Shown: positions 41,694-50,860, numbered from the stretch's first letter. The stretch: 64,000 bases of DNA from AG25 sp035604455 (GCA_035604455.1 DATNIM010000158.1:1-64000), one strand, 5' to 3'. Numbers and translations: made by a program. Notes: generated by a model not told the origin, from the letters alone.

Positions 41694-42542
41694 TCATCCC
41701 TCGACCGGTCGGTCGGCGGCCGTCAGCCGGCGGAAGAGAGACAGATGGCGGAGTGCCGCGGCTTTCTTGCCGGCTCGCTCATACAGGCGGGCCAGGTTGT
41801 AGTGCCCGTCGGCGAGTTTGGGGTCGGCGCTGATGGCTCGCCGATAGGCGTCGATCGCGCCCGCGGGCTCGCCTAGATCCTCGAGCGCGATCCCCAGGTT
41901 GAAGGCGGCGGTCGCGTGGTCGGGTTCCGCCGCGAGCGCCAGCCGGTAGTGCGCAGCCGCTTCGTTCACCAGACCCTCTTCATGGAGCAGCCGCCCGAGG
42001 TTCACATGGGCGTTCGCGTGGTGGGCGTCGAGCTCGAGCGCGCGGCGGTAGGCGTCCCGCGCTTCGGCGGGAGCCACGGCTTCGAGCTCGAACCCGAGCT
42101 CGTACCAGTCGCTCGGTCCGAGCTCGTTTTCGACGGCCACGGCCGCTCGCGCCGTCCGGCGTGCGAGGGGGGCCGCGCGCGTGGCGAGGTCGGCCACGGC
42201 GAAGTCGAGTTGTATCTGGCCGGAGTCGAGGGTCCAGGTGGCAGTGCCGTCGCTCACGACGATCCGGTGGCCGTCGGCCACGATCCGCAGCTCGGCGAGC
42301 GACCGGCCGCGCGGCAGTTGGGCGCGTAGGCGCCGGAGCGCGCCGCGGATGCGTGCGGTTGGGATTCGCGCCGCCACGAGGGCCTTCGCGGTGCGGAGGA
42401 TCACGAGGTCTTGGAACGAGAACAGCAGCTCGCCGCGCGGACCGCGCGCGGGCGTAAGAAAACCGTCGCGGGCGAACACTCGCACTTGCGCGACGGTCAA
42501 TCCGAGCAGCCGGGCGACGTCTCGGGCCGTATACCCCTTCAT
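41694..42542 (-). CDS. MerR-type HTH protein with TPR repeats
   Basis: Residues 1-70 are a MerR-like winged helix (YTARDVARLLGLTVAQVRVF). Residues 145-275 hold at least three TPR units (AHVNLGRLLHEEG, AAFNLGIALEDLG, GHYNLARLYERAG). The union of a DNA-binding head and protein-interaction repeats suggests a transcription factor that senses a protein partner rather than a metal. It lies nine bases downstream of ku on the same strand, so it may be cotranscribed and linked to repair. That link is inference. Confidence 0.78.
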   Translation of the reverse strand: MKGYTARDVARLLGLTVAQVRVFARDGFLTPARGPRGELLFSFQDLVILRTAKALVAARIPTARIRGALRRLRAQLPRGRSLAELRIVADGHRIVVSDGTATWTLDSGQIQLDFAVADLATRAAPLARRTARAAVAVENELGPSDWYELGFELEAVAPAEARDAYRRALELDAHHANAHVNLGRLLHEEGLVNEAAAHYRLALAAEPDHATAAFNLGIALEDLGEPAGAIDAYRRAISADPKLADGHYNLARLYERAGKKAAALRHLSLFRRLTAADRPVEG

Positions 42543-42551
42543 CGAGCGTCG

Positions 42552-43421
42552 CTAGCCGCGCGCGCCTCCGACCTTCCGCTTCGGGGCCGCCTCGGCCTTC
42601 GTCCCGCGGGCCTCCACCCGTTTCGCGGGCTTGCGCTCGCCCGCCGATCCCTTCGCCTTGAGGCTCGCTTTCAGGGCCTCCATGAGGTCGATGATCTGGG
42701 TCTTCGGCGCCTCGAGCGGCTCTTCGGTGATCTCGTGGCCTTCGACCTTTTGCTGGATCTGCTCGAGGACGCGCTTGCGTACGTTGTCCTCGTAGGCGGC
42801 GGGCCGGAACTCGGGCGACCCGGCCTGCTCCACGAGCTGTACCGCGAGCTGTAGCTCGGGCTTCTTGAGGTCCGCCTTCGGGATCGGGACCTCGGCCATC
42901 GAGCGCACCTCGTTGCCGTAGCGCAGCTGCTCCATCACGAGCCCGTCCTCCATGGGACGCACGGAAATGAGGTATTGCTTGCCGCGCGCGGCGTACTGAC
43001 CCACGGCCACGCGACCGGTCTGCTTCAGAGCTTCGGCAAGCAATCGGTAGGCTCGCTCGCCACCCTTGTCAGGGCCCAGGAAGTAGCTCTTTTCGAGAAA
43101 CAGTCGGTCCACCTGATCCTTCGGGACGAATTCTTGGATCTCGATCGCGCCGGTCGCGCGTTCGTCGAGCGCCTTGAGCTCGTCCGCGGTGAAGATGACG
43201 TACTGGCCCTTGGTGAATTCGTATCCCTTCACCATGTCGTCCTTCTCGACCTTCTCGCCGTCCTTCGAGCACACGTACTGCTGCTTGAGACGGGCGCCAT
43301 CCGCCTTGTGCAGCCAGTTGAAGGTGACCGCGCTCGCCGATTCCCCGGCGGAAAACATCTTCACCGGCACGGACACCAGGCCGAAGGACAACGTCGCCGA
43401 TCCAATCGAATGTGCGCTCAT
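42552..43421 (-). CDS. ku: Ku homodimer, non-homologous end joining
   Basis: Bacterial Ku binds DNA double-strand ends and recruits LigD. The 289-residue protein has the core beta-barrel (SIGSATLSFGLVSVPVKMF, LKQQYVCSKDGEKVEKDDMV, KSYFLGPDKGGERAYRLL). The Lys/Arg/Ala-rich C-terminal tail (about 40 residues) probably contacts DNA or LigD. The ATG at 43421 has GGAGA and gives the family N-terminus. It is divergent from ligD, with 28 bases between start codons. Confidence 0.94.
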   Translation of the reverse strand: MSAHSIGSATLSFGLVSVPVKMFSAGESASAVTFNWLHKADGARLKQQYVCSKDGEKVEKDDMVKGYEFTKGQYVIFTADELKALDERATGAIEIQEFVPKDQVDRLFLEKSYFLGPDKGGERAYRLLAEALKQTGRVAVGQYAARGKQYLISVRPMEDGLVMEQLRYGNEVRSMAEVPIPKADLKKPELQLAVQLVEQAGSPEFRPAAYEDNVRKRVLEQIQQKVEGHEITEEPLEAPKTQIIDLMEALKASLKAKGSAGERKPAKRVEARGTKAEAAPKRKVGGARG

Positions 43422-43430
43422 GAGGTCTCC

Positions 43431-43459
43431 ATGATAAAATTCCGGGTCCATGGGCGCAA
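43431..43459 (-). promoter_or_regulatory. Compact ku/ligD divergent promoter
   Basis: For ku (minus strand) TTGCGC (43459 to 43454), 17 bases and TATCAT (43436 to 43431) form a promoter whose -35 lies inside ligD. On the plus strand the same AT-rich core reads TAAAAT (43435-43440), a near-consensus -10 that would start ligD mRNA only about three bases before its ATG. No clear plus-strand -35 is seen. Confidence 0.45.
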
Positions 43460-45966
43460 ACAAGCGCGCCGCGCCGGACGCGCTAAGCGCTTACCGCGCC
43501 AAGCGTTCTCTCGACCGCACCCCCGAGCCCGGCGCCCGCGCGCGGCCGGAGGCCGGAAGCGGGGGGTTGTTCGTCGTGCACAAGCACGCCGCCACTCATC
43601 TCCACTACGATTTACGCCTCGAGCTCGATGGGGTGCTCAAGTCCTGGGCCGTGCCGAAGGGCCCCTCGCCCGACCCGAAAGACAAGCGCCTTGCCGTCCA
43701 CGTCGAAGACCACCCTTTGGAATACGGGGACTTCGAGGGCGTGATCCCCGAGGGGAACTATGGGGCGGGCGGGGTAATCGTCTGGGACCGGGGGAGCTGG
43801 GTGCCGAAGGAAGACCCAGACGCGGGGCTCGTAAAAGGAAAGCTCCTGTTCGAGCTCCGGGGCTACAAGCTCCGCGGCGTGTGGACGCTCGTGAAGCTGA
43901 AGAAGAGCGTCAAGGACTGGCTCCTGATCAAGGAGCGCGACGGCTACGCCGCGACCGGGGTCGAATACCCCGAGGAGTCGGTGTTGTCGGGTCTGACCGT
44001 CGAGGCGCTCCGCGACGCGCCCGCCCGCGCGGCGGCGCTGCGTAAGGAGATCGTCCGGCTCGGAGCGCGGGCCGGGGCGGTCGACGTCACGACGGCTGAG
44101 CCTATGCTCGCCGAGATCAGAGAGCGGCCGTTCAGTCGACGAGGGTGGGTGTTCGAACCGAAGCTCGACGGGTACCGACTCCGCGTAGCCCGGGGCCCGG
44201 ACGGCGCACGGCTGGTCTCCCGGAAAGGGCATGATCTCGCCGGCGCGTTCCCCGAGGTCGCCCGCGCCGTGGCCGCGCTTCCATACGCCTGCGTCCTGGA
44301 CGGGGAAGTCGTCGTCCTGGACGATGCGGGGCGACCGAGCTTCCAGAAGCTGCAGGGCCGCGCGCGCCTCGCGCGGCCCGTTGAGATCCGCCGAGCGGCC
44401 GTCCAGACCCCGGCAACGCTCTACGTCTTCGATGTGCTCGGATTCGAAGGGTATGATCTCCGCCCCCTCCCACTCCTCAAGCGCAAGGGTGTGCTCCGGA
44501 AGTTCCTGCCGCCCACCGGGCCCCTCCGGTACCTCGAGCATTTCGCGACTCAGGGCGAGACGCTGTTTGACGAGGCGGCGACGCTCGGATTCGAAGGGAT
44601 CGTTGCGAAGAAGGCGGATGCACCCTACCGCGCCGGCCGTTCGGACGCCTGGCTCAAGGTCCGCCGCGATCGGACGGACGACTTCGTGGTCGTGGGCTTC
44701 ACCTCGCCTCGCGGATCGCGCAGCGGGTTCGGGGCCCTCGACCTCGGGGCGTTCGTGGACGGCGAGCTTCGCTACGTCGGTCGCGTGGGATCGGGCTTCA
44801 CGGCGAGCCAGATCAGGAGCGTGGCGGCGGAACTCGAAGCGGCCCGTCGCGACCGTCCCGCATTTACAGGTCCGGCCCCAAAGGACGAGGCCCACACCTG
44901 GGTCGAGCCCGCGCTCGTGGTCGAGGTCCGCTACAAGGAGTGGACCGGCGAGGGCCTCCTGCGGCAGCCGGTGTTTCTGCGCTTCCGCGACGACAAGCCC
45001 CCCGCCGAATGCGTGGTGAGCCGCCCGACAGACGCCACGGATCCCGTGCCCGAGCCGCCCCCACCGGCCTCGCCACCCCGCACCGTGGCCTTCACGAACC
45101 TCGACAAGGTCTTCTGGCCGGTCGAGCGCTACACCAAGGGCGACCTGATCGAGTACTACCGGGCCATCAGTCCGTGGCTCCTGCCGTATCTCAAGGACCG
45201 CCCGGTCGTCATGACGCGCTTTCCCGACGGCATTGAAGGGAAATCCTTCTTCCAGAAGGACGCCCCGGGATTCGCCCCCGAATGGATGCGAAGGGAGCGC
45301 ATGTGGAGCGAGGACACCCAGCGCGAGATCGACTATTTCGTGTGCGATAGCCTCGAGGCGCTCCTTTACATCGCCAACTTGGGGACCATCCCGTTGCACA
45401 TCTGGGGCAGCCGCGTGGCCACCCTCGAGCACCCCGACTGGTGCATTCTCGACCTCGACCCGAAGGAGGCTCCCTTCCGGCACGTGGTCACGGTGGCGCG
45501 CGCCATTCGCCAGCTGTGCGACGCCATCGAGCTCGACTGTCTCGTGAAGACGAGCGGGTCCACGGGGCTCCACGTCCTCGTGCCCCTTGGCCGACAGTGC
45601 ACCTATGAGCAGGCACGTACCCTCGGAGGGCTGCTCGCGCGGGTGATTGCCGCCCAATTGCCCGATATCGCCACGGTCACCCGCCAGGTCGGCAAGCGCG
45701 GCGGCCGCGTGTACCTCGACTACGTACAGAACGGCCTCGGCCGTCTGCTCGTGGCGCCGTTCAGCGCGCGCCCGCTCCCGGGCGCTCCGGTCTCGATGCC
45801 GCTCGCTTGGCGCGAGGTCACGCAGGCTCTTGAGATCGGGAAGTTCACGATCCGGTCGGCGCCGCGCCGCATGCAGCGGCTGAAGGATGACCCGCTCGCG
45901 CCTGTGCTCGAGCTCAACCCGGACCTCGTGCGTGCGCTGGAGCGGCTGAACGAGCGGCTCGAATGA
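43450..45966 (+). CDS. ligD: Multifunctional DNA ligase D
   Basis: This is the end-processing and ligation enzyme of bacterial NHEJ. The 838 residues are ordered phosphoesterase, ligase, polymerase. The PE domain (about 10-170) has VVHKHAATHLHYDLRLELDG. The ATP-dependent ligase (about 210-530) has the adenylated Lys238 in FEPKLDGYRLRV. The primase-polymerase (about 550-838) has the metal pair D668/D670 in WCILDLDP. The order is that of Pseudomonas rather than mycobacterial LigD. No ribosome site precedes the ATG clearly; transcription may be nearly leaderless. Confidence 0.95.
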   Translation: MGANKRAAPDALSAYRAKRSLDRTPEPGARARPEAGSGGLFVVHKHAATHLHYDLRLELDGVLKSWAVPKGPSPDPKDKRLAVHVEDHPLEYGDFEGVIPEGNYGAGGVIVWDRGSWVPKEDPDAGLVKGKLLFELRGYKLRGVWTLVKLKKSVKDWLLIKERDGYAATGVEYPEESVLSGLTVEALRDAPARAAALRKEIVRLGARAGAVDVTTAEPMLAEIRERPFSRRGWVFEPKLDGYRLRVARGPDGARLVSRKGHDLAGAFPEVARAVAALPYACVLDGEVVVLDDAGRPSFQKLQGRARLARPVEIRRAAVQTPATLYVFDVLGFEGYDLRPLPLLKRKGVLRKFLPPTGPLRYLEHFATQGETLFDEAATLGFEGIVAKKADAPYRAGRSDAWLKVRRDRTDDFVVVGFTSPRGSRSGFGALDLGAFVDGELRYVGRVGSGFTASQIRSVAAELEAARRDRPAFTGPAPKDEAHTWVEPALVVEVRYKEWTGEGLLRQPVFLRFRDDKPPAECVVSRPTDATDPVPEPPPPASPPRTVAFTNLDKVFWPVERYTKGDLIEYYRAISPWLLPYLKDRPVVMTRFPDGIEGKSFFQKDAPGFAPEWMRRERMWSEDTQREIDYFVCDSLEALLYIANLGTIPLHIWGSRVATLEHPDWCILDLDPKEAPFRHVVTVARAIRQLCDAIELDCLVKTSGSTGLHVLVPLGRQCTYEQARTLGGLLARVIAAQLPDIATVTRQVGKRGGRVYLDYVQNGLGRLLVAPFSARPLPGAPVSMPLAWREVTQALEIGKFTIRSAPRRMQRLKDDPLAPVLELNPDLVRALERLNERLE

Positions 45967-46637
45967 CGATGCTGCGCGAGGAGTCCCGGGTGGTCGTGCC
46001 TGACGTCGAGACACGCGTCTCAACCCTGCTTGTGGGACCGGCCACCCCGAGCTTCCTCTTCGTTCTCGCGCACGGCGCGGGCGCCGGGATGCGCCATCCC
46101 TTCCTCGAGTCGGTGGCCCAGGGGCTCGCCCGCCGGGGAGCCGCGACGTTTCGCTACCAGTTCCCCTATATGGAGCGCGGCGGCGGTCGCCCCGACGCGC
46201 CGGCGACGCTCGTGGCCACGGTCCGTGCGGCGACCGCGGCCGCGAAGGCGCGTTTGCCGGACGCGCCGTTGATTGCCGGCGGCAAGTCGCTCGGTGGGCG
46301 GATGACGTCCACGGCTGCAGCGGGCGCCCCGCTCGGGGTTCGTGGCCTGGCATTCCTCGGATTCCCGCTTCATGCCCCAGGTCGGCCGGGCCGCGCTCGG
46401 GCTGAGCATCTCGGTGCCGTGACCGTCCCCATGCTGTTCCTTCAGGGCACGCGCGATGAGTTCGCCGGTCTTCCATTGCTGCGGGAGGCCTTAGCGCCGC
46501 TCGGCGCGCTGGCCACCCTCCACGTTGTCGAGGGTGGTGATCATTCGTTCAAGGTGCTCAAGCGTTCGGGGCGGACGCCGGCCGAAGTGATGGACGAGCT
46601 GGTCGGCACCCTCGACCAATGGGCGCGCGCGCTCTAG
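45963..46637 (+). CDS. Alpha/beta hydrolase of the KANL3/Tex30 type
   Basis: The 224-residue protein has the alpha/beta fold, with FLFVLAHGAGAGMRHPFLES near residue 30, the nucleophile elbow GGKSLGGRMTS near 107, a late Asp in LFLQGTRDEF and His in VEGGDHSFKV, so the triad seems complete. Members of this group are poorly characterised dienelactone-hydrolase-like enzymes. It overlaps the ligD stop by four bases, so it is probably cotranscribed with ligD; a repair role is not established. Confidence 0.8.
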   Translation: MTMLREESRVVVPDVETRVSTLLVGPATPSFLFVLAHGAGAGMRHPFLESVAQGLARRGAATFRYQFPYMERGGGRPDAPATLVATVRAATAAAKARLPDAPLIAGGKSLGGRMTSTAAAGAPLGVRGLAFLGFPLHAPGRPGRARAEHLGAVTVPMLFLQGTRDEFAGLPLLREALAPLGALATLHVVEGGDHSFKVLKRSGRTPAEVMDELVGTLDQWARAL

Positions 46638-46663
46638 GCGGGATTCCTTACCGGGAGGAAGCG

Positions 46664-47071
46664 GTGAACTACTGGATTCTGAAGACCGAGCCGTCGGCGT
46701 ACAGCTTCGACCAGCTCGAACGCGAGAAGACGGCCGTGTGGGACGGGGTCAAGAACAACCTCGCGCTCAAGAACCTCCGGCGCATGGAGCCCGGCGATCA
46801 GGTATTGATCTATCACACCGGCGACGAGCGCGCTCTCGTCGGGCGGGCTTCCGTTGTTTCGGCCGCCTATGCCGACCCCCGGAAGAAGGACCCGAAGCTC
46901 GTCGTCGTGGACCTCGCGGTGGGCAAGCGCCTGCCCAAGCCCGTGCCGCTCGCGGCCATCAAGGCTGATCCCAAACTCGGGGATCTCGCGCTCGTACGCA
47001 TGGGTCGTCTGTCCGTCGTGCCCGCGTCGGCCGTGCAATGGGAGCGACTGCTCGCGATGGCCGGGCGGTAA
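46664..47071 (+). CDS. EVE domain protein
   Basis: The 135-residue protein is a stand-alone EVE (PUA-like) domain with NYWILKTEPSAYSFDQLERE at the start, WDGVKNNLALKNLRRM and VLIYHTGDERALVG. EVE domains bind modified bases such as 5-methylcytosine. The GTG at 46664 follows a strong GGGAGGAA site. Its place behind ligD and the hydrolase suggests one transcript connected with DNA maintenance; that is inference. Confidence 0.88.
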   Translation: MNYWILKTEPSAYSFDQLEREKTAVWDGVKNNLALKNLRRMEPGDQVLIYHTGDERALVGRASVVSAAYADPRKKDPKLVVVDLAVGKRLPKPVPLAAIKADPKLGDLALVRMGRLSVVPASAVQWERLLAMAGR

Positions 47072-47101
47072 GGCGCGCCGCGTGGGGTTTTCGAGCCGGG
47101 C

Positions 47102-48466
47102 ATGAGCTTCCAATCGATCAATCCCGCGACGGGCGAGCTGCTCGAGACCTTCGCCGCCACGTCTCCTGCGGAGCTCGAGCGGGCGCTCGAGCGGGCGAGC
47201 GCCGGATGGCGCGACTGGCGACGGCGCCCGGTTCGTGAGCGTGTGCGCCCGCTCGAAGAGGCCGCGCGCCTCCTGCGCGCGCGGGCCGGCGAGTACGCCC
47301 GTATCATGGCACTTGAAATGGGAAAGCCGCTCGCCCAGGGCGTGGCCGAGGCCACGAAGTGCGCGTGGGGGTGCGAGTACTTCGCCAGCGAGGCGCCCGC
47401 CATGCTCGCGTCCCAACCGCGGGCGACCGAAGCGGGTGCGAGCTACGTGCGATTCGACCCGCTCGGCCCCATCCTCGCGATCATGCCGTGGAATTTCCCC
47501 TTCTGGCAGGTGTTTCGGTTCGCGGCCCCGGCGCTCGCCGCGGGCAACGTGTGCATCCTCAAGCACGCCCCGAGCGTCCCGCGCTGCGCGACGGCGCTGA
47601 CCGAGCTGTTCGGGGCCGCGGGATTCCCCGAAGGCGTGTTCCAGTCTGTCTTCGTCGAGCCGGCCGACGCGGGCCGTTTGATTGCCGACTCCCGCATTCG
47701 AGGGGTGACCCTCACGGGCAGTCCGCGCGCCGGCGCGAGCGTGGCTGAGCAGGCGGGTCGGAGCGTCAAGAAGACCGTGCTCGAGTTGGGCGGCAGCGAT
47801 GCGTTCATTGTGCTGCCGGACGCAGACCTTCGCGCCGCCGCAAGCGCTGCGGCGGACGCGCGCCTGCAGAACAGCGGGCAAAGCTGCATCGCGGCAAAGC
47901 GCTTCATCGTCGTGGACGCGGTTTTCGAAGCGTTCCTCGAGCCTTTCGCGGCGGCGCTCAAGGCCGCGAGAGTGGGGGATCCGCTGATCGAGGGAACGGA
48001 TGTCGGCCCGCTCGCGAGGGGGGATCTCCGCCAGACGCTGCATCGCCAGGTCGTGGAATCCGAGCGACGGGGGGCGGAATTGCGATTCGGTGGTCGGGTC
48101 CCTGAGGGCCCCGGCGCCTTCTATCCCCCGACGCTCCTCACCGCGGTCCGTCCGGGGATGGCCGCCTTCGACGAGGAAACGTTCGGGCCCGTGGCCGCCG
48201 TGATCCGTGCCCGCGACTCAGACGACGCGCTGCGCCTCGCCAACGCGTCCGGTTACGGACTCGGCGCCGCGATCTGGAGCGCCGACCGATCCGCAGCCGA
48301 GGCCATGGCGGGCGAGCTCGAGGTCGGAGTTGCGGTCGTCAACGGGATCGTGAAGTCGGACCCCCGCCTCCCGTTCGGCGGCGTGAAGAGGTCGGGGTAC
48401 GGGCGCGAACTCTCGGAGATCGGGCTCCGCGAATTCGTGAACGTGAAAACCGTCTTGGTGACCTAG
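47102..48466 (+). CDS. NAD(P)-dependent aldehyde dehydrogenase (succinate-semialdehyde type)
   Basis: The 454-residue protein has SINPATGELLETFAATSP at the N-terminus, PWNFPFWQVFRFAAPALAAG, LTGSPRAGASVAEQAG, the catalytic Glu in VLELGGSDAF and the catalytic Cys in NSGQSCIAAKRF near residue 262. The overall match is to succinate-semialdehyde dehydrogenases of the GabD/Sad group. Exact substrate is not fixed; no gab or put genes adjoin. It starts 30 bases after the EVE gene and overlaps the next convergent gene by four bases. Confidence 0.88.
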   Translation: MSFQSINPATGELLETFAATSPAELERALERASAGWRDWRRRPVRERVRPLEEAARLLRARAGEYARIMALEMGKPLAQGVAEATKCAWGCEYFASEAPAMLASQPRATEAGASYVRFDPLGPILAIMPWNFPFWQVFRFAAPALAAGNVCILKHAPSVPRCATALTELFGAAGFPEGVFQSVFVEPADAGRLIADSRIRGVTLTGSPRAGASVAEQAGRSVKKTVLELGGSDAFIVLPDADLRAAASAAADARLQNSGQSCIAAKRFIVVDAVFEAFLEPFAAALKAARVGDPLIEGTDVGPLARGDLRQTLHRQVVESERRGAELRFGGRVPEGPGAFYPPTLLTAVRPGMAAFDEETFGPVAAVIRARDSDDALRLANASGYGLGAAIWSADRSAAEAMAGELEVGVAVVNGIVKSDPRLPFGGVKRSGYGRELSEIGLREFVNVKTVLVT

Positions 48467-48873
48467 CGCGCCCCGAGCGCCTTCCCCGCCCGCTTGACGT
48501 CGCGCGGAGCGACCCACAGCACCCCGCCGTAGCGGCCCATTCCGGCGCACACAGCCGTGAGCGCCGTGACCCCGATCTTTGCCGCTGCGAGCCGGCCCAT
48601 GACGCTCGCGACGGCGCCGATCTCGTCATCTCCCTCGATCAGGAAGGCGGCCTTCGGCCGGCTGAGCTTCACCTTGGCACTCTTCGCGGCTGCGGCGAGT
48701 GTCGCGTGGTCCGTCGCGACGAAGTCGATCTGCGCTTTGCGGGCGCTCGGGAAACCGTGCACGAGGAGGAGATTCACGCCCGCTGCCCGCAGTGTCTCGA
48801 GAAGCCGAGCGCCCTCGCCCGGCTTGTTGGATGTCATGGCGTAGCAGTAAGACACTTGCCGAATGGTTTCCAT
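48463..48873 (-). CDS. Small ACT-like regulatory protein
   Basis: The 136-residue protein reads as two ACT-like halves, YCYAMTSNKPGEGARLLETL with a following strand pattern, and FLIEGDDEIGAVASVMGRLA with ALTAVCAGMGRYGGVLWV. ACT domains bind amino acids or small ligands. Stand-alone examples are mostly regulators of unknown target. The start ATG at 48873 has GCGAGG. It converges on the aldehyde dehydrogenase gene. Confidence 0.6.
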   Translation of the reverse strand: METIRQVSYCYAMTSNKPGEGARLLETLRAAGVNLLLVHGFPSARKAQIDFVATDHATLAAAAKSAKVKLSRPKAAFLIEGDDEIGAVASVMGRLAAAKIGVTALTAVCAGMGRYGGVLWVAPRDVKRAGKALGAR

Positions 48874-48969
48874 GGGGGCCTCGCCCGTTGGAGACGCCGC
48901 TCTCGGGCTCGGGGGGCAGGGGCTCGGCGGCACGGACGGCCGCCGAACCGCCTGCGAACCGAGGATGGG

Positions 48970-49257
48970 TTACTTGTCGAATTCCAGGCAGTCGTGCAGC
49001 TGGCGCAGCGCGACCTCGATCGCCTTGAGCGCCTCACGGCGGTGCCCGCCGAAATCATGGGCCGCGTGCTGCAGGTGGTCGCGCGCGCGCTCCAGCGCGC
49101 CAATCGCCTCCCGGATCTCGGGATGGGGCTCTGCCACTGTCGTGACCACGGGATGGGGCGTCGGCGCGGGCGGCGTGCTGGCAAGCGCGGGACGGGCGAC
49201 CAGCGTGAGCACGGCGGCGGCGACCGCGATCGACCAGGGGGCCAGATTCGTTCGCAT
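48970..49257 (-). CDS. Small exported helical protein
   Basis: The 95-residue protein has a signal peptide (core WSIAVAAAVLTLVA, then PALAS), a Pro-rich linker and one amphipathic helical hairpin (PEIREAIGALERARDHLQHA and REALKAIEVALRQLHDCLEF). A GGAGGAA ribosome site supports the ATG at 49257. I do not recognise a family. The His-rich helix could bind metal or assemble as a periplasmic bundle. Confidence 0.6.
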   Translation of the reverse strand: MRTNLAPWSIAVAAAVLTLVARPALASTPPAPTPHPVVTTVAEPHPEIREAIGALERARDHLQHAAHDFGGHRREALKAIEVALRQLHDCLEFDK

Positions 49258-49431
49258 ACCGGTTCCTCCGATGTTGGGTAGGCCCCCTCCGAGACGGTTC
49301 GGGGGCGCCAAATCCTTAGCGCGGCCTCTGAGCGGGCGCAAGATGGCGTTTTGCGTTTTCCCGCTGGCCGCGCCAGTTTGTCTGCCGAATCGCCGCGCAG
49401 GGCCGCTCCCCGTCTTGGAGACAGCTCCGCT

Positions 49432-50823
49432 ATGTCGGGGTCTCGCACGCTGATCGCCCTGGCCGTCACCTTGGTTTGCGCCCTGGCCGTGTTCACGCTG
49501 CCGCACGCGGCACTGAACGCGGTGGCCGCGCGTCTGCCGCAGGACACCGCGGGGCCGCCTCCGGCGCCGCCCCAGGCGGCCCCGACCGTCGAGACCCGGT
49601 CGCTCGCCGAGCGGCTCACCGGCCTCCTCGGGATCGCGTCGATCCTGGGCCTCGGGATCCTGCTCTCGAACAACCGCCGCGCGATCCGTCCGCGCGTCGT
49701 CGCCTGGGGACTCGGGCTCCAGTTGGCGTTCGCGATCTTCGTGCTTCGCGTGCCCGTCGGCCAGCGGCTCTTTGCCGTGATCGGGGACCTCGTCGCCCGG
49801 CTGCTCAGCTTCTCCTACGCGGGGTCGAGCTTCGTCTTCGGCGAGCTCGGCCGCCAGCATTCGAGTTTCGGTCTGGTGTTCGCCTTCCAAGTGTTACCGG
49901 CGATCATTTTCGTGTCCGCCCTGTTCGCGATTCTCTACTACATCGGCGTCATGCCGATCGTCGTCCGGGCGTTCGCGAGCGTGATGCATCGCGTCTTCGG
50001 CGCGAGCGGCGCCGAGAGCGTCGACGTGGCCGCCTCGATCTTCATGGGGCAGACCGAGGCGCCGCTCACCGTTCGGCCGTTTCTACCCACGATGACCCAG
50101 TCGGAGTTGATGACCGTCATGACCGCCGGCATGGCGCACGTCTCCGGGTCCATCATGGCGGCCTACATCGCCTTCGGCATCGAGGCCCGCCACCTGCTCA
50201 CGGCCGTCGTCATGACGGCGCCGGGCACGATCATGATGGCGAAGCTGCTCGAGCCGGAAACCGGGCGCCCGGAGACCTTGGGCGGTGTGCGGATCGCCAT
50301 CCCGAAGACGGACGTGAACGTCCTCGACGCCGCGGCCCGAGGGACGACCGAAGGGTTGTTCCTCATGCTCAACGTGATCGCGATGCTCGTGTCCTTCATC
50401 GCGCTGATCGCCCTCGTGAACGGGGGGTTCGCGTGGGTCCACCGTGCCGTCGCATGGTTTCCTGCGGACCTGCAGACGGTGCTCGGATGGGTCTTTCGGC
50501 CGGTGGCGCTCGCGATGGGCGTGCCGTGGCGCGACAGCGCGGTGATCGGGAGCCTCCTCGGAACCCGGATGGTGCTGAACGAGTTCATCGCGTACGCGCA
50601 GCTCGGCCCCCTGCGGTCCTCGATCAGCCCGGTGTCCTTCACGATCGCGACGTTCGCGTTGTGTGGGTTTGCGAACTTGGGTTCCGTCGGAATCCAGATC
50701 GGCGGGATCGGCGCGCTTGCGCCCGAGCGCAAGCACGATTTGGCAAGGCTTGGACTCCGAGCGATGATCGCTGGAACGCTCGCGAACTTCCTCTCCGCCA
50801 CGATCGCCGGGATGCTGCTGTAG
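49432..50823 (+). CDS. Concentrative nucleoside transporter
   Basis: This is a 463-residue inner-membrane symporter of the CNT (NupC) family, with about ten transmembrane segments. The signature IFMGQTEAPLTVRPFLP and the C-terminal RMVLNEFIAYAQLGPLRS contain nucleoside- and cation-binding positions. An 80-residue N-terminal region with an extra hydrophobic stretch and a Pro-rich linker precedes the core. The ATG at 49432 has TTGGAG about eleven bases upstream. The 174-base gap before it shows no riboswitch I recognise. Confidence 0.9.
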   Translation: MSGSRTLIALAVTLVCALAVFTLPHAALNAVAARLPQDTAGPPPAPPQAAPTVETRSLAERLTGLLGIASILGLGILLSNNRRAIRPRVVAWGLGLQLAFAIFVLRVPVGQRLFAVIGDLVARLLSFSYAGSSFVFGELGRQHSSFGLVFAFQVLPAIIFVSALFAILYYIGVMPIVVRAFASVMHRVFGASGAESVDVAASIFMGQTEAPLTVRPFLPTMTQSELMTVMTAGMAHVSGSIMAAYIAFGIEARHLLTAVVMTAPGTIMMAKLLEPETGRPETLGGVRIAIPKTDVNVLDAAARGTTEGLFLMLNVIAMLVSFIALIALVNGGFAWVHRAVAWFPADLQTVLGWVFRPVALAMGVPWRDSAVIGSLLGTRMVLNEFIAYAQLGPLRSSISPVSFTIATFALCGFANLGSVGIQIGGIGALAPERKHDLARLGLRAMIAGTLANFLSATIAGMLL

Positions 50824-50860
50824 CCTGCGGATGTTCGCCACGCCGGAAGGAGCATACGGA

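Noticed and set aside
43612..46476. A 954-codon open frame on the minus strand opposite ligD
   Set aside because: It is antisense to a gene with intact PE, ligase and polymerase motifs. High GC leaves stop-free shadow frames, and its sequence is Arg/Gly/Pro rich with no domain.
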